Source: Streptomyces longispororuber
GTDB taxonomy: Bacteria > Actinomycetota > Actinomycetes > Streptomycetales > Streptomycetaceae
Assembly (NCBI RefSeq): GCF_024448165.1
Contig: NZ_JAMOLN010000041.1
Span: 1 to 56,650, forward strand
Direction: 5' to 3'
DNA length: 56,650 nucleotides
Part shown: positions 32,345 through 40,717 of the stretch, piece after piece
Layout: the number at the start of each line of letters is the position of its first letter
How positions within the stretch are numbered: the first letter of the stretch is position 1
Made by a program: the position numbers and the translations under genes
The notes under the pieces: generated by a model
Database searches by the model: none
What the model saw: the letters and a program-made list of their open reading frames with translations, nothing else
Told to the model about the DNA's origin: nothing

Positions 32345-34558
32345 TCAGCCGTCGGCGGGCAGCGTGACGACCGAGGTACCGCAGGTCAGGTGCAGACGGC
32401 CGGCCGCGAGGAGCAGTGAGGTGCGGCCGTCGAGCGGGCTCAGCGCCGCGTGGCCGTCGTCGGGGATGCCGCTGCGGTACGTCCACGGCGGGCGGTGCTT
32501 CTCCAGGTCGACGGCGAGCAGGGGCTGGGGGACCGCGCCCGTGTCCTGGTAGAGGGTGCCGCCCCGGGCGGTCGGCGGGGGCCAGTACTTGGCCTGGTCG
32601 CCGACCGGGTACGACCACAGCTCCCGGCCGTCGGAGGCCCGCAGCGCCAGAAGGGTGTGCAGGCCCGTCACGCCGCGCGTGCGGGGGGCCAGTCCGTTCA
32701 CGTAGACCACGCCGTCGTGCACGGCGGGGGTGCCGTAGGAGGAGCGGCCTTCCGTCGTCCTCTTCCGTTCCTCCCCGAAGCGCCACAGCGTCTTCCCGGT
32801 GGCCGTGTCGAGGGCCAGCACGTCGCCGCCGCCCAGGAACAGGCGGCCGTCCGCCAGCGAGCGCGGATGCATCTTGCCGAGCGTCGGCGACGTCTCGTCG
32901 AACCGTGTGCGCCAGCGCTGCTTGCCGTCCTTCCGGCCGAGCGCGACGACCTCCCACGCCGCGTTGCAGATCAGCGTCTCGCCCTCCACGACCGCCGCGT
33001 GGGGCTGGTCGTCGGTCTCCTTGTGCCGCACCAGCCACTGCCGCTCGCCCGTCGCCGCCTCGTAGGCAACCAGCGCCCAGCCGTCGCCCTGGCTGAAGGA
33101 GAGGCTGGTCAGGTACAGGGTGCCGGAGTCCATGGCGAGCAGTTCGCCGTTCGGCAGGCGGCCCAGCTCGTCGCCGTACGCCCTGAGCCTGCCCGTGCGG
33201 ACGTCGAGGGCGAGCAGCCGGCTGCCCACCGCCGGGTCCGGCGTCCCGCGGACGACGGCGCCCCCACCGGCCGCTTCGAAGGTGACCGGGTTCGGCTGCC
33301 GCCACAACACCGTGCCGGTCCGTGCGTCGAGGCCCACCGAGGAGCGCTGCTCCTCCACGTCACCGACGATCACGACGACCACCCCGTCCTTGACCCCGGC
33401 GAGCGTCGCCTCCTCCTCGGCCCGGTACGTCCACAGGGCCTCGGGTGCGGTCCCGGGCGCCCGCGACGCCGCCGCGCGCGGACGCCCCGAGCCGCCGTCG
33501 CCGCGCGCCGCCCACACCGCGCCGCCCGTGCCGAGAGCGAGCAGGCCCGCGCCGCCCGCCATGAGCAGCCGCCTGCGCGCCGGGCCGGTCTCCGTCCGGG
33601 GCGGCGGGGGCGGCGGCCCGGGCGCCCGCACCGGGCGCAGCTCCCAGACCCCGGCGGCCCGGCGCCCGATGTCGCCGAGGACGGTGCCGGGAAGGGTGGA
33701 CGCGAAGTCGACGGAGCCGACGCCGGAGCCGGAGTCAGAGCTGCCCAACTCGGCTTCCAGGTCGGCCGGTCGAGGCCGCCGGCCGGGGTCCTTGGCGAGG
33801 CAGCGGGTCAGCAGCGGCAGGAGCGCCTCCGGTACGCGCGTCAGGTCCGGGTCCCCGTACCTGACCCGGTACAGGACCTCGGCCGCCGGCCCGCCGGGGA
33901 ACGGGCCGTGTCCGGTGACCGCGAACACCAGCACCCCGGCCAGGGCGAAGACGTCGCCCGGCGGCTCGTGGTCGAGCCCCATGGCCTGCTCGGGCGACAT
34001 GTACGCGGGGGTGCCGACGGCCTGCCCGGAGCGGGTGAGGCGACGGGCGCCGAGGGCGCGGGCGATGCCGAAGTCGATGACGCGCGGCCCGGTCGCGGTG
34101 ACGAGGACGTTGGAGGGTTTCAGGTCGCGGTGCACGAGGCCCGCGCCGTGGATGTCGCCGAGCGCGCGGGCCAGCCGGGCGCCGAGGGCCCGCACGGCCG
34201 TCTCCGGCAGCGGTCCGTGCCGCCCGACGGTCTCGTCGAGGGACGGGCCGAGCACGTACTCGGTGGCCAGCCAGGGCATCGCCGCCTGCGTGTCGGCGTC
34301 CACCACGGCCGTGCCGTGCAGGGCGCCGATGGTCCGCGCGGCCTCGGCCTCCAGCCGGAACCGCATCCTGAACTCGGCCTCCCGCGCCAGGTGTTCGTGC
34401 ACCGTCTTCAGGGCGACGACCCGGCCGCCGGGGGAGCGGGCGAGGTAGACGGTGCCCATGCCGCCACCGCCGAGCCGCCCGAGCAGCGTGAACGGGCCGA
34501 CGCGCGCGGGGTCGGCGGGCAGCAGCGGCTGGACCGGCGAATCGGGCACGGCGGTCAT
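32345..34558 (-). CDS. Transmembrane Ser/Thr protein kinase with PQQ beta-propeller
   Basis: 737 residues. Active-looking kinase domain (22-275): Gly-rich loop LGGGGMGTVY, Lys51 in VVALKTV, HRDLKPSN with Asp145, IDFGIARAL with Asp162, and GTPAYMSPEQ. A Pro-rich linker leads to a TM helix (about 331-351), and the remaining 385 residues form an extracytoplasmic PQQ-type propeller with repeats such as LDARTGTVLWR, LDTATGKTLWR and LRASDGRELWSYP. It is a sensor-like kinase with the propeller outside. The ATG overlaps the stop of the upstream pseudokinase gene as ATGA, so the two proteins are made in step. Substrates unknown. Confidence 0.93.
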   Translation of the reverse strand: MTAVPDSPVQPLLPADPARVGPFTLLGRLGGGGMGTVYLARSPGGRVVALKTVHEHLAREAEFRMRFRLEAEAARTIGALHGTAVVDADTQAAMPWLATEYVLGPSLDETVGRHGPLPETAVRALGARLARALGDIHGAGLVHRDLKPSNVLVTATGPRVIDFGIARALGARRLTRSGQAVGTPAYMSPEQAMGLDHEPPGDVFALAGVLVFAVTGHGPFPGGPAAEVLYRVRYGDPDLTRVPEALLPLLTRCLAKDPGRRPRPADLEAELGSSDSGSGVGSVDFASTLPGTVLGDIGRRAAGVWELRPVRAPGPPPPPPRTETGPARRRLLMAGGAGLLALGTGGAVWAARGDGGSGRPRAAASRAPGTAPEALWTYRAEEEATLAGVKDGVVVVIVGDVEEQRSSVGLDARTGTVLWRQPNPVTFEAAGGGAVVRGTPDPAVGSRLLALDVRTGRLRAYGDELGRLPNGELLAMDSGTLYLTSLSFSQGDGWALVAYEAATGERQWLVRHKETDDQPHAAVVEGETLICNAAWEVVALGRKDGKQRWRTRFDETSPTLGKMHPRSLADGRLFLGGGDVLALDTATGKTLWRFGEERKRTTEGRSSYGTPAVHDGVVYVNGLAPRTRGVTGLHTLLALRASDGRELWSYPVGDQAKYWPPPTARGGTLYQDTGAVPQPLLAVDLEKHRPPWTYRSGIPDDGHAALSPLDGRTSLLLAAGRLHLTCGTSVVTLPADG

Positions 34559-36717
34559 CCGATCGGGAGGGCGAAGTAGTGCTGGGCGAGTTCGCGGGAG
34601 AACACGGCGGTCTTCGTGCCGCGGGCCATCCGCCAGATCCCGGCGCTCTCCGCCGGGTACGGGTCGCCGACGCCCTCGAAGACCCATTGGGCGGTGCCGT
34701 CCTTCGGGTCGTACGCCGTCACGTTCAGGGTGTCGAGGCGCAGCACGGAGGTGCCGCCGGGGCCGACGGCCATGGACACCTTCACCTCGTCGTTGGAGAG
34801 GATCTGCTGGTCCGCGGCGTCGACGTCCCAACGGGTCGTCCCGTCACGGGAGTCGAAGCGGTAGGTCCCCCGGGTGATGTCGGCGGCGTACAGCGCGTCG
34901 CCCGGTCCCCGCACGAGCGCGCGCGGCGGCGGCAGTGTCCGCCACAGCCGCTCGCCGCTGTCCAGGTCGTACGCCGAGAACCAGTCGTCGACGGTGTACA
35001 GCACGCCCTGCGGGGTCAGCAGCGACAGGCGCTTGCCCTTCAGCCGGCCGTACGACTTCCTGGGGCGCTGCTTTCCGGTGGCCCCGTCGAAGGAGAGGAA
35101 GACGGCCTCGTCCTTGTCCTTGACGAGCTCCCACTCCCCGTCCGGTGCGAGGCGCACGTGGACGGCGTCGTCCGTGGCGGCCAGATCGATCGGGGCGAGC
35201 CTCTTGGGCAGGGCGGCGCGCCACACCTCGTCGCTCTTGGCGAGGTCGTAGCAGACGAGCTGGACCTTCTGGTTCTTGGTGATGCTGAACCACGTCCGGT
35301 GGCCGTCGAGGCTGTGGAAGCGGCTGGTGAGGTGGTCGTCGTAGCGGGGGTCGGTGCCGCGCCGGGTGCCGGTCCGCGCGGAGAACGTGGTGAGGGTTCC
35401 GCCGACGAAGGCGGCGAGGGTGTCGCCCCGGACCGGGACCGGGGTGGACACGCAGCTGAACGGTTTGCTCCAGCGCTCCTTCCCGGTGCGCAGGTCGAGG
35501 CCGACGGTGTGGCTGCCCATGGGGATCACCACGATCTCGTCGTGCCACACGAGCGCGGGCTCCGCCGTGTCCTGCGCCTTGTAGTGCCACAGCGCCGTGG
35601 GCGGCGTCCGGTCCACGGCGCGCGGGGCGGCGTCCGCGGCCGGTGCGGTGCTCTTGCGTGACGGTCCCCAGGCGCGCGCGGCGCCCCAGCCGCCCGCCGC
35701 ACCCAGCACGAGCCCGGCCCCGCCGATGAGCAGGGCGCGGCGTCCCGGCCCGCGCGGGGACGGCGCCGCGTCTTCCGGGACGGTGCGCGTGCCGACGACG
35801 GTGGGTGTACGACCCGTCTCCGCCGCGTCCGGCGCCTCCAACCCCATGACGTACGCGGCCTGTTCGGACAGCTCGGCCATCACCGGGCCCGGCAGCCAGC
35901 CCGCCGCGAGCAGCGCCGGGACACCGTCGGGCGCCAGCTCGGCCGTGACCTGCGCGGGCGTCGGACGGGCCGCCGGATCCTTCGCCAGGCACCGGGCGAG
36001 CAGCGGGCGCAGCCCTTCGGGTACGCCGCCCAGCTCGGCGTCCGCCGTGGCCAGTGCGTCCGGCGTGGCCGCGGGGAAGGGCCCGCTGCCGGACGCCGCG
36101 TACACCAGGAGCAGGCCGAGGACGAAGACGTCGGACGCGGGCCCCGGCGCGTGCCGGGCGACCTGCTCGGGCGTGAGGTAGCCGAGGGTCAGCCGGGGCT
36201 CGCCGCCCGCCGCGCCGACCGAGGTGGCGGCGGCGAGCGGCCCGAACCCGGTCAACTGCGGTCCGTCCGCGGCGAGTCGGACCGTGTGCGGGGCCAGCCC
36301 CTGGTGGGCCGGGACCAGGGTGTGCAGCCGGGTCAGGGCCTCGGCGAGGGCGGCGCCGAGGATCCGCAGCGCGTGCTCGGGCAGCGGGCCGTGCCGGGTG
36401 ACGGCGGTGTCGAGGGGCAGGGCCGGGCGGTACGGGGTGACCAGACAGTCGTCGCCGGCCCGGATCACGGGCGCGGTCCAGGGCCCGGCCGCCCGCACGG
36501 CGAGGTCGGCCTCGGTGCGCAGTCTGCGGCGCAGCGCGCCGGACGCGGTCAGCCGCTCCCGGGGGACGAGGAGGGTGACGGTCGCGCCGTCCGCGGCCCG
36601 CGCCACGTACTCCACCGCGGCCGCGCTCTCCCGCATCCGCGCCAGCACGGTGTACCCGGGGACCTGCGGCGGAGCGCCGTCCCGCGCCGGATCGATCCCA
36701 GTGACCGGTGTCGCCAC
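34555..36717 (-). CDS. Transmembrane pseudokinase with PQQ beta-propeller
   Basis: 720 residues with the same layout as its two neighbours: kinase fold (20-275), TM helix (about 335-358) and PQQ propeller (LDLRTGKERWSKP, YDLDSGERLWRTL, FDSRDGTTRWDVD). The catalytic residues are gone. The Gly-rich loop is absent, the ATP-anchoring Lys position is Val (TVTLLVPRE), HRDLKPSN has become HQGLAPHT (138-145), and DFG has become GFG (157-159). The C-lobe is kept (LGYLTPEQVARHAP, LARCLAKDPAARPTPAQ). It cannot be an ordinary kinase and probably acts as a regulatory partner or scaffold. It is translationally coupled to the active kinase downstream. Confidence 0.92.
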   Translation of the reverse strand: MATPVTGIDPARDGAPPQVPGYTVLARMRESAAAVEYVARAADGATVTLLVPRERLTASGALRRRLRTEADLAVRAAGPWTAPVIRAGDDCLVTPYRPALPLDTAVTRHGPLPEHALRILGAALAEALTRLHTLVPAHQGLAPHTVRLAADGPQLTGFGPLAAATSVGAAGGEPRLTLGYLTPEQVARHAPGPASDVFVLGLLLVYAASGSGPFPAATPDALATADAELGGVPEGLRPLLARCLAKDPAARPTPAQVTAELAPDGVPALLAAGWLPGPVMAELSEQAAYVMGLEAPDAAETGRTPTVVGTRTVPEDAAPSPRGPGRRALLIGGAGLVLGAAGGWGAARAWGPSRKSTAPAADAAPRAVDRTPPTALWHYKAQDTAEPALVWHDEIVVIPMGSHTVGLDLRTGKERWSKPFSCVSTPVPVRGDTLAAFVGGTLTTFSARTGTRRGTDPRYDDHLTSRFHSLDGHRTWFSITKNQKVQLVCYDLAKSDEVWRAALPKRLAPIDLAATDDAVHVRLAPDGEWELVKDKDEAVFLSFDGATGKQRPRKSYGRLKGKRLSLLTPQGVLYTVDDWFSAYDLDSGERLWRTLPPPRALVRGPGDALYAADITRGTYRFDSRDGTTRWDVDAADQQILSNDEVKVSMAVGPGGTSVLRLDTLNVTAYDPKDGTAQWVFEGVGDPYPAESAGIWRMARGTKTAVFSRELAQHYFALPIG

Positions 36718-36866
36718 GTGTGCCCAACCCCCGTTTCACGCATGGTCGTTCGTGCCCTTGGTGCCTCTGAGGCCCAGTGTGGAAGTCGAGCGGGCCGAGG
36801 TGATTGGTTCCCCGCCCGGGCGGAGTCGCAACCGTGCCGGGACGCCTTCGACGGTGCCGGCCCGCT

Positions 36867-38870
36867 TCAGAACCGGGGCAGCGCGTACAGGTGTCCGCCG
36901 TTCTGCATCACCACCACGCCGCCCGTCGTGGCCACCGCCCAGGGCGCGTCGCGGTCGGCCGAGGGGGCGAAGCGGTAGCGCTCGGTGTCGCCGGTGAGGG
37001 GGAGGGCGGCGATGCCGTCGGGGCCGGTCGCCAGGGGGAGGTAGAGGCCGTGGGCGGCCACGACCGGCGGTGCGTCCGGGGCGTAGTCGCCGCCCGCGCC
37101 ACTGGCCACGCGCAGGCCGGAGCCGTCCTTGAGCCCCAGGCAGCGGACCTGGTCCCCGTCCGCGACGTACACCTGCCCGTCGTGCACCACCGGCGCGCCG
37201 AACTCACCGGGTGTCCCGCTCGGCCGCACCGTCCAGCGCTGCGTCCCCGACCCCAGCGCGAGCCCGCGCAGCGTCGCCCCGCCGATGACGGCGAGCCCGT
37301 CCCCGTGGGCGGCCCGCAGCCCGCGCGCGGAACCCCGCACGGCCCAAGCCTGCTTTCCCGTGGCCGAGTCGAGGGCGACCACCTCGCCGTCCCGGGTCGT
37401 GACCAGCACCGTCCCGTCGCCCGCGGTGGCCACCGCCCCGCCCCGCGCGTCGAGCGCGTCACGGGAGCGCCAGCGCGGGGTGGCGTCACCGGTCCGTACG
37501 GCGACCAGACGCCCGGCGGGGTCGGTCGCGTACACGGCCTCCGCGTCGACGGCGAGGAGCCGCACGAGCCCGCCGGGTCCGCGCCAACTCTCCTTCCCCG
37601 TACGGGAATCGAGCCCCCGTACCACCCCGTCCCGGCCGATCAGCACCGGCCCGGGCGCACGTGGCGCCGGGGCCCGCCCGCCCGCGCACGTCCACAGCCG
37701 GTCGCCGGTGCGCGGGTCGAGGGCGCTGACCCGGTCGGGGCGGGCGACCAGGAGGACATCGCCCGCCACGGCGGGGCCGAACGGCATCGCGGGGTCGAGG
37801 TCCGTGGCGCTCCACAGGGGCTCGGGCTGCTCGCCGGCGGCACCGTCCCACAGCGGCACCCTGCCCCGGCCCTCCTCACGGCCGTACGCCCACCAGGCGG
37901 CGCCACCGCCCCCGAGGGCGAGCAGGGCGCCGGCCGCACCGAGGACCCGCCGCCGGGGCAGCGCGCGCACGCCGGTCAACTCCCGTGCCGCGCGCTCCCG
38001 TTCGCGTACGTCGGCGACGACGTACGGGGGCAGCCAGTTCCCGGCGGAGCGGGGCCTGCGCGCGGCGGGGGACCACAGCACGGTGAGTTCGCCCGCCGTC
38101 GGGCGGCGCCGCGGGTCCTTGTCCAGGCAGTGGCGCAGCGCGGGTGCGAGCGGGGCCGGGACCCCGGTCAGGCGCGGCTCCTCATGGGCGATCGCGTAGT
38201 CGACGGGGGCGAACCCGGCCGCGTCGAAGGCGTGGTGCCCGGTGCTCGCGTACGTCAGCAGGGCGCCCAGTGTGAACACGTCGCTGGGCGGGCCGAGTTC
38301 CTGGCCGAGCACCTGCTCGGGCGACATGTAGCCGGGCGATCCCGGGCGCTGTCCGGTCACGGTGACGGTGGTGGCGGCCGGGATGCGGGCGATGCCGAAG
38401 TCGACGAGGCGCGGGCCGTCGGCGGCGAGCAGCACGTTCGACGGCTTGAGGTCGCGGTGCACGACCCCGGCGGTGTGCAGCGCGGCGAGCGCCGAGGCGA
38501 GCAGGGCGCCCAGGGCGCGCACGGCGGGCTCCGGCAGCGGTCCGCGGTCCTCGACGCACCGCTCCAGGGTGGGCCCCGCGACGAACTCGGTGGCGAGCCA
38601 GGGCCGGGGCCCGTCCAGATCGGCGCCGAGCAGCCGTGCCACGTGGGGGTGGCGGATCGCCTCGACGGCCTGCCGTTCGCGCCGGAACCGGTCCACGTAG
38701 TGTCCCTCGGCGAGGAGTTCGGGCCTCAGGGTCTTCACGGCGGCGATCCGTCGTCCGCTGCGCCCGAGATAGACGACGCCCATGCCGCCCTCTCCCAGTA
38801 CGCCGAGCAGCCGCCACGGGCCCAGGGTGCCGGGATCCGCCGGGCGCAGCCGCGCCGTCGGTCCGGTCAC
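36867..38870 (-). CDS. Transmembrane Ser/Thr protein kinase with PQQ beta-propeller
   Basis: 667 residues. Kinase domain (18-280) with intact motifs: LGEGGMGVVYLG, Lys46 in AAVKTL, HRDLKPSN with Asp140, VDFGIARIP with Asp157, and GSPGYMSPEQ. A TM helix lies near 373-393 (VLGAAGALLALGGGGAAWWAY), then the outward propeller with repeats LDPRTGDRLWTCA, LDSRTGKESWRGP and LDSATGKQAWAVR, ending NGGHLYALPRF. The GTG at 38870 overlaps the TetR stop as GTGA, so kinase and regulator are translationally coupled. Together with the next two genes it forms a three-member kinase set on the minus strand; a 149-base gap separates it from the pseudokinase gene. Confidence 0.92.
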   Translation of the reverse strand: MTGPTARLRPADPGTLGPWRLLGVLGEGGMGVVYLGRSGRRIAAVKTLRPELLAEGHYVDRFRRERQAVEAIRHPHVARLLGADLDGPRPWLATEFVAGPTLERCVEDRGPLPEPAVRALGALLASALAALHTAGVVHRDLKPSNVLLAADGPRLVDFGIARIPAATTVTVTGQRPGSPGYMSPEQVLGQELGPPSDVFTLGALLTYASTGHHAFDAAGFAPVDYAIAHEEPRLTGVPAPLAPALRHCLDKDPRRRPTAGELTVLWSPAARRPRSAGNWLPPYVVADVRERERAARELTGVRALPRRRVLGAAGALLALGGGGAAWWAYGREEGRGRVPLWDGAAGEQPEPLWSATDLDPAMPFGPAVAGDVLLVARPDRVSALDPRTGDRLWTCAGGRAPAPRAPGPVLIGRDGVVRGLDSRTGKESWRGPGGLVRLLAVDAEAVYATDPAGRLVAVRTGDATPRWRSRDALDARGGAVATAGDGTVLVTTRDGEVVALDSATGKQAWAVRGSARGLRAAHGDGLAVIGGATLRGLALGSGTQRWTVRPSGTPGEFGAPVVHDGQVYVADGDQVRCLGLKDGSGLRVASGAGGDYAPDAPPVVAAHGLYLPLATGPDGIAALPLTGDTERYRFAPSADRDAPWAVATTGGVVVMQNGGHLYALPRF

Positions 38871-39619
38871 GGCTGCCGGGGGCCCGCGCCGGGGGACAGC
38901 AGGTGCCCGGCGTCGCTCACCACGGGCAGCACCCGGCGGGCGAGTTCCCCGACGGGGCCCTGCGGGGTCTCGAGGTCCAGGGCGCGGCGGACGACGTCGG
39001 TGGTCTGCGCGTCCCGGGCCGCGGCCGCCACCAGCACCGCGAGGAACTGCTCGACGAGGGCGTCCCGCAGCTCGTCCAGCGGCGGCTCCTTGCCCTCGTC
39101 GAGCCAGATCAGTGACGCCGCCTCGACCGCGGTGATCCACATGCGGACCGTCATCCGCAGCCGCGGACCCGGCTCCGGTGCGGCGAGATGGCTGAGGACG
39201 TGGTCGGCCGCGGCCCGCCGGACGCCGTCCACGATCGCGGTCGTCCGGGACGTCTCGATCACGCTGCCGCCCTGGAGCAGCGCCGCGAAGCCCATGTCGT
39301 GCTGGTCCACGAAGGCCAGGTAGCGGTCGAGGGCCCGGGTGAGGCGGGAGGTGAGGGGACCCTCGGCGGGCTCGGCGAAGCACTGCTCGAGCTCGTCGGC
39401 GGCGGAGCGCAGCGCGGCCTCGTACAACTGCTGCTTGCCGCCCGGGAAGTAGCGGTAGACGAGCGGCCGGGAGACCCCGGCGGCCTCGGCCACGTCGTCG
39501 AGGGAGACCTCCTCCGGCGCCCGGTGCGCGAACAGGGACAGCGCCGCCTCCAGCAGCTGGGCGCGCCGCTCCTCGACGCTGAGCCGTCTGTACGCGGGCG
39601 AGCCGGTGGCCGAGGTCAT
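38867..39619 (-). CDS. TetR-family transcriptional regulator
   Basis: 250 residues. The N-terminal TetR DNA-binding domain contains RRAQLLEAALSLFAHRAPEE and VSLDDVAEAAGVSRPLVYRY, the diagnostic helix-turn-helix. The C-terminal helical domain should bind a small ligand. The start at 39619 matches the family; longer frames upstream overlap the di-iron gene. It lies 34 bases behind the AurF-like gene and overlaps the kinase gene by GTGA, so the likely transcript is di-iron enzyme, TetR, kinase. Linking a one-component regulator to a kinase this closely is unusual. Probable target: the divergent di-iron promoter. Confidence 0.92.
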   Translation of the reverse strand: MTSATGSPAYRRLSVEERRAQLLEAALSLFAHRAPEEVSLDDVAEAAGVSRPLVYRYFPGGKQQLYEAALRSAADELEQCFAEPAEGPLTSRLTRALDRYLAFVDQHDMGFAALLQGGSVIETSRTTAIVDGVRRAAADHVLSHLAAPEPGPRLRMTVRMWITAVEAASLIWLDEGKEPPLDELRDALVEQFLAVLVAAAARDAQTTDVVRRALDLETPQGPVGELARRVLPVVSDAGHLLSPGAGPRQP

Positions 39620-39653
39620 GCCCGGCAGCGTATCCGGCGGCCCGCCGACGGCG

Positions 39654-40592
39654 TCAGGCCAGCAGTCCCGACGACCGCCACATCCGGCGGCCCACGCCGC
39701 GCAGGACGCCGATGTCGTCCAGGAAGTCCGTGAGCCGCTTCGCACCGGTCTGCATGATCTCCGTGCGGTGGGCGCTCGCCTTGACCTGGGCCACGGCCGT
39801 CCGCTGGTCGAGGCCGACGTTCGTGTAGACCTCGGGGTTGATGAAGGCCACCGAGAAGACGCGGGCGAACTCGCCGGAGGTGAGCCGGGTGAACTCCTGC
39901 GACCAGCGCGGCGCCGTCACCATCTGGCGGCGCAACTCCTCGCGGGCGTACCGGACGTGGCGCGCCTCCTCGACGACGTGGATGCGGGTGACGCCCCTGA
40001 CCAGGGGCTGGACCCGCTCGTCCGGGAAGGTCAGCCGCTGCATCCAGTCGAGGATCTCCTCGCCGAGCAGCGTCGCCGTGAACGAACCCGGCGTCGTGGA
40101 GATCGTCTTGAAGAGCCGGCCGAGGTTGTGGTGGACGCGCGCCACCGGGTAGTGCGGGGTCTCGCCGCGCGTGATGAGCCGCGCGAACATCTTCGAGTGC
40201 CGGCACTCGTCCTCGATCTCCGTGAGGGCGTACCGCACGTGCGCGCTCGTCGCCGCCTTGTCGTAGACGTGCCGGACGAGCAGCTGCATCAGGATCAGCT
40301 CGAACCAGATGCCGAGCGAGGCGAGCGCGGCCGCCTCGTGCCGGGACAGGTCGATCCGCTGCTCCTCGCTCATCCGCTGCCACATCGGGGTGCCGTACAG
40401 CGACACCAGCTCCGGCGGCCAGAACCACTTGCCGTCCTCGAACGGAGCCGCCCAGTCCAGCTCCTTGTCCGGGTCGAAGGAGTGCTTGGCGGAGGAGTCG
40501 AGCAGCCGCTCGGCCACCTGCTCCCGGTCCTTGAGGAGACCGAGCGCGTCCCGCAGCCCTTCGACCGCGTCGGCTTCCGTCATGGTCGTCAT
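39654..40592 (-). CDS. AurF-like di-iron oxygenase
   Basis: 312 residues of the AurF family (non-haem di-iron N-oxygenases). All seven expected iron ligands can be placed: Glu98, Glu129 and His132 (DECRH), Glu178 or Glu179 (LLGEEILDW), and His205, Glu209 and His212 (HVVEEARH, with the same spacing as AurF). AurF converts an aryl amine to a nitro group; family members have other substrates, and none can be inferred here. No biosynthetic gene cluster surrounds it. It is divergent from a second di-iron protein that shares the SLYGTPxWxxM segment, and is followed by TetR and kinase genes. Confidence 0.87.
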   Translation of the reverse strand: MTTMTEADAVEGLRDALGLLKDREQVAERLLDSSAKHSFDPDKELDWAAPFEDGKWFWPPELVSLYGTPMWQRMSEEQRIDLSRHEAAALASLGIWFELILMQLLVRHVYDKAATSAHVRYALTEIEDECRHSKMFARLITRGETPHYPVARVHHNLGRLFKTISTTPGSFTATLLGEEILDWMQRLTFPDERVQPLVRGVTRIHVVEEARHVRYAREELRRQMVTAPRWSQEFTRLTSGEFARVFSVAFINPEVYTNVGLDQRTAVAQVKASAHRTEIMQTGAKRLTDFLDDIGVLRGVGRRMWRSSGLLA

Positions 40593-40651
40593 GGCACGTC
40601 CCGCTTCCGTGAGGGTTACCGGCGGTCATCACTTATGAGACTGCGCGTCAG

Positions 40652-40670
40652 CAAGGCCGTCAATCCCTTG
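40652..40670. promoter_or_regulatory. Candidate operator between the divergent di-iron genes
   Basis: CAAGG (40652-40656), nine bases, CCTTG (40666-40670) is an inverted repeat in the 125-base divergent promoter region, a plausible TetR site. Weak, by position only. Confidence 0.3.
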
Positions 40671-40717
40671 CGCGCCACTTGTTGACCCCGCGTCTACCGC
40701 CGTGTGAGCCTGCCCTC

